A program made the translations under genes and the position numbers. From positions 1 to 49,301 of the forward strand of contig JAGGVT010000066.1 in assembly GCA_021157815.1 (NCBI GenBank): DNA of 49,301 nt, given 5' to 3'. Position 1 is the stretch's first letter. Each line of letters begins with the position of its first letter. The notes under the pieces are model-generated. The model saw only the letters and a program-made list of their open reading frames with translations. It was not told where the DNA came from and made no database searches. Source of the DNA: a bacterium (lineage in GTDB: Bacteria > JAJVIF01 > JAGGVT01). This document shows, piece after piece, positions 41,926 to 49,301 of the stretch.

Positions 41926-44532
41926 CTACGGATCAACGGTGCAGATTGTGATACCAGCATCGCTAAGAACATAAAGCATGTCATCAGCTTTGTCGTAATC
42001 CATTCTAATCGGGGCGCCGTTTCCACTCCATCCTGATGACCAGATCCAAGTAAGACTGTCGTCAAACTTCTGGAATCGATATTCACCAGAACCATGGTCT
42101 TCGAGTGTGAGAATGTTCCCTGCAGAATCAACTGCCAGGTCACGACCGCCTGAGAATTGTTCATCATCTGTGCCATATGTACCGTGGGTTGCGATTGTTA
42201 ACGCATTTCCATCATAAGTAAAGCAGGTACCTACAATGGAAATGAAACCCGCCGAAGAAGTTGTGTATAAAACAGCTTCATTATTAGTGCTCGGCATGTG
42301 GTGCATACCTTTGATTCCATAATCATCCGGGAAGAGAAAACTAGCGGACAAGTTATAACCACCCAGAGCAAAGATGTTGGAATCATCGAAACCTATCATC
42401 CAGTTTGCAGGTACACAAGACGGGTGGATCCTGGCGATACATGTCACACCGTCTCCACGGCCCGGAACATCAACTGTATCTGTTACATCATCAACAGATC
42501 CAGCGCCAGTGCCACACTGGAAATGATAGCAGCATATTCCTGTAGTCGCTGTAGTTCCGGCAACAGACCATGGAGCAACTCGAGCACCAGCAAAATTGGT
42601 AACAAGAGTTCCGCCAGTGGAAACATCAATCCGGTTAAACTCGCGACTACCCCAACCAGACCCGGTTTGCGGTTGCGCCATACCTGTACCGCCTGAGTTG
42701 ATAACCTGCATGCTTGAAAGGTCATTCGCGTACTGGAGAGCTGTTCGAGTTCCAGTGTTTTCATAACCACCAGTATTTCCAGTAGCAGGATGGTCCGCAA
42801 CGACATATACAAACGAATCATCCTGAACACCTATATCGAACCATTCATCTTCATCAATAATTGGCTCAAAATCTTCCGGGTAGACATGTATGATCATGCA
42901 GGTGTCAACTGTGACTTCGCATGTATCGAATACTGTTACGTTTGGAACTGAGCAGCTGTCTGTCGCCCTTACGGCAACGGTATAGGTAACAGGATCTTCA
43001 GGAGGAGTTCCGCAGTTCGGATTGTCGAAGGGGCCAAGAAGTACTGCAGCGCCTGTTCCATCTACATCGAATGTGGTACCGTCATAATCCATATCCCATT
43101 CAATAGAAACAATTGGATCTCCACCATTCGCACTTCCAACAGTACATGTGAAGTTAATACTTTGCCCTGAGACAACTCCGCTTACCGGACATGTTGGTGT
43201 GTCAATTGTTCCTGTAATAGGGCCACATCCAAGAACCACAGTAGCTGTAAAGATCTGATAAGTCGCATACTCCGGCATTGAATAGTGAACAAGCTCGACT
43301 CCGTCAGGTGAATCGATCATGAAATCCCGACCATCTGCCGGTGCCATTACCGCACGTTCATCTGTAACCTTGACAAGGCCAGTGTACTCACCAGGTGCAA
43401 GCAGATTTTCATTAGCTATTGCCAATGTGTAAACCCACGGGTCATCAGGCAGGCCGGTAGCGGTAGGAACATCAGGAACTGCCAAAGTGTTGAGAGCGGT
43501 ATTCATTCCCGGAATCTCAACTGAAACGCCTGATGGTTCACTAGCGGCATAAATTTCAGATGGGTCTGCATCAGCAAAATCTGCAGCAGTTGCTACAGTA
43601 GCGCCAATCTGCCAGTCATAAACATCAACAACAACGTTATAAGTTGCAACGCTGTCATTGTCATCCCAGGTATTACCCATAGCTGGTGGATCCACGCCCT
43701 CAGGCGGTGTTACAGCTACTTTCCACGCGGCTTTTCGGTTAAACTCAGGATTGTAGTACTTCGGGTGAAGCCTGTCGGGTCTCCTCGCACTGAAACCATA
43801 TCCCATTGTGAGATACATATCGAACGTCATTGCGGGTCCCGAAAGGTTGAATCCGACATCGAATGATAGTCCCACTGTACCCATCTCGAACTTATTCAAT
43901 GTTGATGTGCCAGTATCGCTGTCATCAATGACAAGGAAATATGGCAATGCGGCATCGTCATCGATAACATCCGCAAGCTCAGTGGTAAAACCATCCGGGT
44001 CAACACAATTGTCAGGATACACACTCTCTCCTGTCAATGCGTAGGTTACAGGCGTTCCTCCAGTTGGTGCAATTACCATCGCGAGATCGAATACATCGAG
44101 ATCAAGGCGATTCGCCGCGGTTGGCGGCTCACTGGTGTTACCCTTCTTGAAAGGATGGCTTATTTCAAATGTTAACAAAACATTGCCGTCCGGGGTTATT
44201 TCAACACCAGTCATTTTCAAACAAGTCGGGCAGGGCTTTATAGTGAAAAACCCTAGACCGCTAACGATATAATCCTCCCCAATAGCTCCTACGCGTTTTG
44301 ATACAAGTTCAGTTGTCAAATCCGAATTGATTGTCAGCTCATAAGCGCCAAACAAACCAATCGCGTTAAATGAACTTTGTGCATCAGTCACGCCAATAAT
44401 CGGTACATTATCCATTGAACCTGTTGTTTTCTCCGGTGTTAGTGGGTTGGAGCCACCACCGCTTGAACATCCAATCAGGAATGCAACAATGGTTAGTACG
44501 ATTACTAATACAAAAAATCTAATGCGGACCAT
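41926..44532 (-). CDS. Giant lipoprotein, paralogue of the one at 44877
   Basis: An 868-residue lipoprotein. ATG 44532 is chosen because GGAGG lies six bases upstream; the frame is open further to 44646 but lacks a site. The signal peptide ends in FLIGC (about residue 22), then a Gly/Ser/Pro-rich linker. The first 430 residues align with the 44877 protein: a CxxC (PCPTC), an HPF turn, a NRLDLDVFD block, DDSDTGTSTLNKFEMG and a DMYLTMGYG strand. After that come Ig/PKD-like beta domains (about 440-560, with CPVSGVVSGQSINFTC) and a long C-terminal part of about 290 residues with propeller-like strands (FDDSLTWIWSSGW). Function unknown; most likely displayed on the cell surface or periplasm. No homologous family is known to me. 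Confidence 0.8.
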   Translation of the reverse strand: MVRIRFFVLVIVLTIVAFLIGCSSGGGSNPLTPEKTTGSMDNVPIIGVTDAQSSFNAIGLFGAYELTINSDLTTELVSKRVGAIGEDYIVSGLGFFTIKPCPTCLKMTGVEITPDGNVLLTFEISHPFKKGNTSEPPTAANRLDLDVFDLAMVIAPTGGTPVTYALTGESVYPDNCVDPDGFTTELADVIDDDAALPYFLVIDDSDTGTSTLNKFEMGTVGLSFDVGFNLSGPAMTFDMYLTMGYGFSARRPDRLHPKYYNPEFNRKAAWKVAVTPPEGVDPPAMGNTWDDNDSVATYNVVVDVYDWQIGATVATAADFADADPSEIYAASEPSGVSVEIPGMNTALNTLAVPDVPTATGLPDDPWVYTLAIANENLLAPGEYTGLVKVTDERAVMAPADGRDFMIDSPDGVELVHYSMPEYATYQIFTATVVLGCGPITGTIDTPTCPVSGVVSGQSINFTCTVGSANGGDPIVSIEWDMDYDGTTFDVDGTGAAVLLGPFDNPNCGTPPEDPVTYTVAVRATDSCSVPNVTVFDTCEVTVDTCMIIHVYPEDFEPIIDEDEWFDIGVQDDSFVYVVADHPATGNTGGYENTGTRTALQYANDLSSMQVINSGGTGMAQPQTGSGWGSREFNRIDVSTGGTLVTNFAGARVAPWSVAGTTATTGICCYHFQCGTGAGSVDDVTDTVDVPGRGDGVTCIARIHPSCVPANWMIGFDDSNIFALGGYNLSASFLFPDDYGIKGMHHMPSTNNEAVLYTTSSAGFISIVGTCFTYDGNALTIATHGTYGTDDEQFSGGRDLAVDSAGNILTLEDHGSGEYRFQKFDDSLTWIWSSGWSGNGAPIRMDYDKADDMLYVLSDAGITICTVDP

Positions 44533-44876
44533 TACAAACCTCCAAAAAAGAATTGAACTTAGTAAATAATTGCTAGATGGAATATTACTTAATCTATGGA
44601 CGTAAGCTGCAAAGACAACGCTTTGTGCTTTCTTCCATGCTCGCATTATAGTAAAAGTTTCACCTTAATTCAATTCTTATTTAAAAATATTTTACCAAAA
44701 TAATTCACTGCTCAGCTACATCTCCACACTAGCTCGCTTTCACGGAGCATGCTCAGATAGAACCTCTAAATTCATATTTTATCGATTTCTCTCTCAACGT
44801 TGACACTTTTTGTCGTATAATGATGCCAGTTGTTATCAACTGATTTTCTCGAACATGTTATTTCCGGAGGGATAAA
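44533..44876. promoter_or_regulatory. Divergent intergenic region of the lipoprotein pair (344 bp)
   Basis: AT-rich region holding the starts of both genes. A TATAAT at 44816-44821 is the only good -10 hexamer seen and would serve the plus-strand gene with a leader of about 50 bases, but no -35 box stands 16-18 bases upstream. No palindromic operator or repeat family member was found. Confidence 0.3.
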
Positions 44877-47800
44877 ATGAGAATATTTAACTTTTTTGCC
44901 GTTCTTTTGGTTTTGATTTTCATCGGATGTTCATCCGGCAAATCACCTGTAACGCCCGATTTTAGCGAACTGTCGGAGTATTCCGACTGCCTGCCCGTTA
45001 TTGGGCTGATTGAATCTGGAGAATCATCCAACGCTATCGGAATGATTGGCGCTTACGAGATGACTGTAAATTCTGATGAGAAAACAGCTGAACTTGTAAC
45101 CAAACGCGTTTCCGCATTGGGTGAGTCATATATTGTAAGCGGTTTATCCTACTTCACAACTGTTCCATGCAAGGATTGCCTTGCCATAACGGGACTAACC
45201 TTAACCGGTGAAGGATATGTGAAAATCAATTTCGATGTAAGACACCCATTTAATCCGGGAGACCCATTGGAACCTCCATCCGCTAAAAATCGACTTGATC
45301 TCGATATTTTCGATACCACTTTGATTATCATGCCAAAAAATCGCACAACTACATACTTCCCAAAAACATACACGAGTATCTATCATGAAATATGCCCTCA
45401 TGCGGATGGCTTCACGCGTGAATTGTCCCAGCTGAATGAGGAACTTTCAGCATGCCCATATTATCTAATCGTTGATGATTCCGAAACCGGTGTGAACACT
45501 TTCAACAAATTGGCTATGGGGCAGTACGAGACCATAAATGTCTATCTCAATACTGAAGGAGTTACCACATTCGATCTCTACCTGACAATGGGATACGGCG
45601 CAAGCGCGACTTTTTTCGAAAGGCTTGATCCACAATATTTCAATCCTGAGTTTAATAGAAAGAACGCCTGGAAAGTTGAGGTAATTCCACCCGAGGGAGA
45701 TGACGCACCTGATCCTGAAAACACATGGACTGATTACGATTCCACCACTCCACGCACTGTAACTGTAAAAGTCTGGGATTGGCAGCATGGTTGCACGGAT
45801 ATTTCAAATCCTCCTGTCGGGCATGGGGATATCGCGTTCCCATCTAATGTCGCGAAAGTACAAGTGGAAATCCCCGGCATGTTGAATCACCTGCCTGAAT
45901 CCGATACTCCAGTTAGCGGAACAGGCATTAACGCTGATGATCCGTTGGTTTACGAAATTGAAATCGCAAACGAAAGGCTGCTTTCTGAGGGTAAATATCC
46001 CGGTCTTGTTCGTGTCCTTGATGAACGGGAACCGCTCGCTATTGGTGAACCGGGTGTAACCGATTCGCTTATTAATGTTCCTGACGGCGTATCCATTGAA
46101 TGGCTCGGAATGCCTGAATATGCTACATACCAGGTTTTCACTGCAAGCGTTGTTGTTCATCCATGCAACGCATTTGGTGCGTTAACCACACCACCGGACG
46201 ATGTATTCGATACAAGAAGCGGTGAAAATGTTATTTTCATTCTGGATGTCGAGGTTGCAGGCGGTAATCTGGCCGCATACTGGGTTGACTGGGGAACCGG
46301 TGATTATACCGAATCAAACACAACGGGAGAATTCGAACAGATATTCATTGATGATGACTGCCCCGTTTTCGCGGATGATACTCATATTGTTAGATTCGGC
46401 GTTGAGATGGATTGCAATCCGGGTTTCATTATAGATATAGATGAAGTAACTATTAATGTGACTGAGTGTCCCCTGTGTTATTCGGATGGTTCAATCACAT
46501 TGCCATCGGGAGAGGAATACGACGCTGAAAGCGCGGAGATTATCACTTTCACACTTGAAACGACTCCTGTTGGAGGAAATATAATCAGCTACTGGGCGGA
46601 TTGGGGTTCCGGCGAATTCACTGAATCAAGCAGTGAACCTGAATTCACGCACCAGTACTTCGATTCTGACTGCCCATTTTTCGCGGATGACCGTTATTTT
46701 GTACGGTTCGGAACTGAACTCGACTGCTATTCGGGGAACATCGTTGAATTCGACGCAATCATGGTCAACATATCAACTTGTCCTATATGTAATGCCACAG
46801 GTGAAATTACATCTCCAACCGGAACTGAATACGATGCCGCAAGCGGTGAATTGATAAATTTCGTTCTGGATGTCGTTCCTGAAGGAGGCGAGATTGTCGC
46901 ATACTGGGCGGATTGGGGTTCCGGATCTTATGAGGAATCGAGCGCACTTCCTGAAATGTCTCACCGATTCATCGATGATGACTGTCCCTCCTTTGCGAAT
47001 GATATCTATATCGTTAATTTTGCCGTAGAGATGGACTGCAATCCCGGATACATGATTTTCATTGACACAATTACAATTAATCTCACATATTGTCCGGGAG
47101 ACCCAAATCCGGTTGATGATTTGACTATTACTGTGAATCGTCTTGGATCAAGCGATCAATACAGAATTCACAACTTCGCTCCCTTCACGCTCACATGGGC
47201 TGACCCGGGCGGGGATACGTTCGATTACGCAATTTATCGCGATTCCGACCCTTCAGATGGTTTGATTAACAATCTCGAACTCGTAGGAATTAGCGCTGAT
47301 ACGGACTGGGATTCGCCATCATCTCATCTCGATTTGGACGGCATGAGATATGTGGAGGGAGCATCGTATGTGGTTTATTCACGCAATATCGCCGGTTCGG
47401 AGGCATCATCTGGCAGCCAGATAGCGCATGTGATAGTATCCAGCGCTGAAACCGCCCCATACTGGTCGCCGTTCAATTCAGAAGGTTGGACATCAAACAA
47501 CGAATCGGGGGAGACATCCGATTATGAGTTCTTCCCATTTGTAAGCTATGAATATCCAGCTGGAGGTTCAAAAGCGGTCTGGTTTGGGCACAAGCTGGGG
47601 AGTGCAAGTATTGGCAGATGGAAAGGAATATCACGGGAAACTCCCGATGTCCCTGATTCAACAGTCAGAATTCTCGATTTCTCAATGGAAAAACATCGGT
47701 ACGGATGAGGTGACGGTTACTGGAACATGCCAGGTGGCATGATTATCGGAACTTGTTCATCACCACAGCCAACCGCCGGTTTCTCAGATTCAACGAATAT

Positions 47801-48083
47801 CGACGTCGCGAAAGCGTATTCAACCGGCAGTTACACAGGTTACATGATTTCTGATTCGCTAGTACCAACCATTTTCGACAGTGTCCCAAGCGGATATAAT
47901 TCGTGGCGATGGTCATCAATCTCAGGAAGTTCCCGCTATCTATGCGGTGGCGATTTAAACGATCCCACAGACGGCGGCAATCCGGATGACCCGTACGTTA
48001 TTGTACAGATTTGCGAATCAGTTTTAGCGCCGGGTAAAAATGTCTATATAGGTCTGGATGACTTTTCAATCGTGATTTACTAA
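44877..48083 (+). pseudogene. Giant lipoprotein with three tandem repeats and an in-frame TGA
   Basis: The frame runs from ATG 44877 (GGAGGG seven bases upstream) to a TGA at 47706-47708 after 943 residues, and continues open in the same frame to TAA at 48081-48083, giving a full length of about 1068. The downstream part has normal coding character (GGDLNDPTDGGNPDD, GLDDFSIVIY), so the TGA is a nonsense change, a sequence error or a read-through site. The N-terminal signal ends in FIGC. The first 430 residues match the divergent paralogue (PCKDC, HPF, NRLDLDIFD, DDSETGVNTFNKLAMG). Three tandem repeats of 104 residues (46164-47099) have PKD/Ig-like strands and paired cysteines. Then a fibronectin-like part and a C-terminal domain, which the stop separates. 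Likely surface-exposed. Confidence 0.7.
46164..47099 (+). repeat. Three tandem 312-nt repeats inside the lipoprotein gene
   Basis: The landmark TACTGGGYKGAYTGGGG recurs at 46278, 46590 and 46902, exactly 312 bases (104 codons) apart. Copies two and three share TACTGGGCGGATTGGGGTTC. Each unit ends in a Cys-Pro turn (TECPLC, STCPIC, TYCPGD). Confidence 0.85.
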
Positions 48084-48093
48084 GGTTTGCACT

Positions 48094-48306
48094 TAAGACA
48101 GTGATTTGGAAATAGATCTGTCCATCACCGGGGATATCGCGCGAGGTGACATTCTTATCTCGCTTTTCTGCATCCCTGCAGTCTTTATCGGAACTTGGGT
48201 GGGTATAAGGATTTTCACTAAAACACCGCATAGCGTATTCAATCGAATTGTGCTTTGCTTGCTTAGCGCAAACGCGCTGATTCTGATTGTAACATCTTTA
48301 CTGTGA
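48094..48306 (+). pseudogene. 3' remnant of a TauE/SafE-type permease gene
   Basis: An open frame of about 66 codons, ending TGA at 48306, encodes only a loop and two hydrophobic segments (GDILISLFCIPAVFIGTWVG, then FNRIVLCLLSANALILIVTSLL), which resemble the C-terminal end of TauE/SafE sulphite/anion exporters. There is no ATG start or ribosome binding site, and a stop precedes it at 48094-48096. The upstream part of the gene is absent. Treated as a truncated pseudogene. The stretch to 48404 has only a weak inverted repeat (CATCCTTG near 48354 and CAAGGATG near 48396). Confidence 0.5.
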
Positions 48307-48404
48307 TGTGGTTTAACCTGGAATATATCAAAGTGCCATTGCCGGGAGATTCGGCATCCTTGCCGGAAAGTTTGGTGCTTCAGCACCCCTGTCTGCAAGG
48401 ATGT

Positions 48405-48623
48405 TTAAACAACAATAGGGATAAGGTTTTTAATGTCAATCTCAGACGAATCTGGCTCCTTGAAGAGTCGGCTGGCACCTAATATCTCTATCCCGACCAT
48501 CTTCTCACCCACAGCAAAATCAATCGCAATGTCATCAGTTAATCACACAACCCGACATTCGTGCTCCCCTTCAATGAGTCGAATATATAATGCATCCGCT
48601 TCTTTATCATATGAAATTTTCAT
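48405..48623 (-). pseudogene. DUF2283-family gene interrupted by TGA
   Basis: Starts MKISYDKEADALYIRL with AAGGAGA seven bases before ATG 48623, which is the classic DUF2283 N-terminus (short proteins of about 70 residues, often near toxin-antitoxin genes). Codon 27 is TGA (48545-48543), and the same frame continues with LTDDIAIDF, then VGIEILGASRLF, the expected C-terminal motif, to a TAA at 48405-48407. The break is one base from CGA (Arg), the kind of change expected for a nonsense mutation. It is probably inactive. Confidence 0.75.
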
Positions 48624-48677
48624 TTCGCATCTCCTTGCTGGAAAAAACCAATTTGAAGGTTAAGTACTACAAGGAAA

Positions 48678-48905
48678 TCATTTCCTTAATATTTTAACAA
48701 AATCATCGACGGATAATCCTGCGGTTCGGATAATTGCTCTCAAAGTCCCAGGGGCAAGCTCACGATGCATTGGAATTGATAAACTAGCAATGTTTCCAGA
48801 TTTAAGCATAATAACATGACTACCACGTTGACGATCAACACGCCATCCCCCACGCTCGAAAGCCTTTACGGCATCGGAACCTGAAATCACAGGAAGTTTT
48901 GGCAT
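48678..48905 (-). CDS. hicA: HicA-family mRNA interferase toxin
   Basis: A 75-residue HicA (YcfA-like) toxin with the double-stranded-RNA-binding-like fold and the active His in QRGSHVIM (about residue 30). VISGSDAVKAFERGGWRV and HRELAPGTLRAIIRTAGLS are the typical start and end. It cleaves translated mRNA when free of HicB. The ATG follows the hicB stop directly. Size and motifs are complete, so it should be active. Confidence 0.93.
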   Translation of the reverse strand: MPKLPVISGSDAVKAFERGGWRVDRQRGSHVIMLKSGNIASLSIPMHRELAPGTLRAIIRTAGLSVDDFVKILRK

Positions 48906-49112
48906 CTAAACATTAACCTCAACTTCACGTATGGTCACAGTTAATGGCATACCAGCAGATACACGCGCTTCAAGACATCCTTGGATTGCTTCCTGTATAT
49001 TCACCAACGCTTCTTTTTCAGTCTTGCCTTGTGAAATACAACCAGGGATCGATGGGCATTCAACTACAAACATGCCAGTTTCATCTTGTTCCAATGTTAC
49101 GATTAGTTTCAT
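48906..49112 (-). CDS. hicB: HicB-family antitoxin
   Basis: A 68-residue HicB antitoxin of the short type. ATG 49112 is supported by GGAGG seven bases upstream; an earlier in-frame Met at 49139 is not. FVVECPSIPGCISQGKTEKEALVNIQEAI is the usual HicB partial RNase-H fold, recognised by its CPSIPGCISQG core. It has no C-terminal DNA-binding domain, so autoregulation, if any, depends on the N-terminal part. The toxin gene hicA follows without a gap. The pair is intact beside a decayed region. Confidence 0.93.
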   Translation of the reverse strand: MKLIVTLEQDETGMFVVECPSIPGCISQGKTEKEALVNIQEAIQGCLEARVSAGMPLTVTIREVEVNV

Positions 49113-49173
49113 TTGTTTACCTCCACTTAATTTTACCACTTGTTAAAACCATAATCCAAAAATGCAAAAAGTC

Positions 49174-49260
49174 ATGGCGATGACCTACTCTCCCACCTTG
49201 CGGCAGTACCATCGGCGCTGAAGGGCTTGACTTCCATGTTCGGGATGAGAACGGGTGCTA
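49174..49260 (-). rRNA. 5S rRNA, 3' part recognisable; 5' end not seen
   Basis: Read on the minus strand from about 49260: CACCCGTTCTCATCCCGAAC, GGAAGTCAAGCCC, AGCGCCGATGGTACTGC and GTGGGAGAGTAGGTCATCGCC are the classic 5S core and 3' helices. The sequence that should form the 5' strand of helix I, complementary to the ATCGCCATGAC end, is missing from 49261-49301. Either this is a broken or partial 5S, or the window contains a rearrangement there. Confidence 0.75.
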
Positions 49261-49301
49261 TGTTTCAGAGAAGGTCCAAGAATGTTTCCAGGTCAATTTG
49301 G

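Noticed and set aside
44800-44821. TTGACA followed by TATAAT before the plus-strand giant lipoprotein
   Set aside because: The spacer is only 10 bases, far from the 16-18 needed for sigma-70; only the -10 may be meaningful.
47548-47742. Alternative frame across the TGA in the large lipoprotein gene, suggesting two compensating frameshifts
   Set aside because: The downstream part is in the same frame as the upstream part, so a single nonsense codon explains it more simply.
48094-48306. Independent small membrane protein gene
   Set aside because: No start codon with a binding site, and the sequence looks like the tail end of a larger permease.
38447-48623. A genetic code with TGA reassigned to an amino acid
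   Set aside because: TGA is the normal stop of several intact genes here (for example fabD and pmbA), so only the two late TGAs are exceptional.

Overview
The window looks like chromosomal DNA of a free-living, Gram-negative-type bacterium that lives at least partly without oxygen. I cannot place it in a phylum. The signs of an outer membrane are SurA/parvulin-type foldases, a Wzz-like chain-length protein and many lipoproteins with lipobox cysteines. An oxygen-sensitive hybrid cluster protein suggests anaerobiosis. Base composition is moderate, only a little above 40% G+C by eye. Coding density is interrupted by several short palindromic repeat families.

Layout. 1-4853: the end of tldD, an AT-rich membrane glycosyltransferase-like gene on the other strand, tldE/pmbA, a hairpin mobile element and a small lipoprotein. 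5007-6407: tyrosine phenol-lyase. 6866-9600: a tight operon of two SurA-N-like membrane-associated proteins and a GT4 glycosyltransferase. 9600-10258: repeats, including a 211-bp miniature element with an 8-bp target duplication. 10259-13109 (minus): a Wzz-like protein, acpS and a CheX-like/receiver fusion. 13522-14046: a type IV pilin-like protein behind a strong promoter. 14123-16595: a Crp/Fnr regulator divergent from hcp. 16709-21258 (minus): an MBL-fold protein and exported transglutaminase-like, HEAT and WD40 proteins. Then tRNA-Arg, corA and a repeat-rich stretch (22849-23577). 23578-26630 (minus): a TPR-like lipoprotein and an S8 protease lipoprotein. 26960-28033: a lone NeuB-type synthase. 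28180-29925: an ATPase/TOPRIM pair that resembles two-gene anti-phage modules.

30000-41701 (minus) is a long housekeeping run: plsX-fabH-fabD-fabG-fabF (no acpP), acyl-CoA dehydrogenase, ispA, gmk, rpoZ, coaBC and a duplicated parvulin-type foldase. It joins fatty-acid, isoprenoid, nucleotide and CoA synthesis to envelope protein folding. AcpS, which activates acyl carrier protein, is elsewhere in the window.

41926-48083 holds two divergent, paralogous, very large lipoproteins of a family I do not recognise. One has three exact 312-nt-period repeats and an in-frame TGA. The right end (48084-49301) looks degraded: a TauE/SafE remnant, a DUF2283 gene with a nonsense codon, an intact hicBA toxin-antitoxin pair and a 5S rRNA whose 5' third is not recognisable.

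The strongest unusual signals are (i) a miniature-element family found three times in the loop of the same extragenic hairpin, with 6-bp duplications; (ii) the ATPase/TOPRIM pair; (iii) the divergent giant lipoproteins; and (iv) a structured RNA candidate between neuB and the S8 protease gene.
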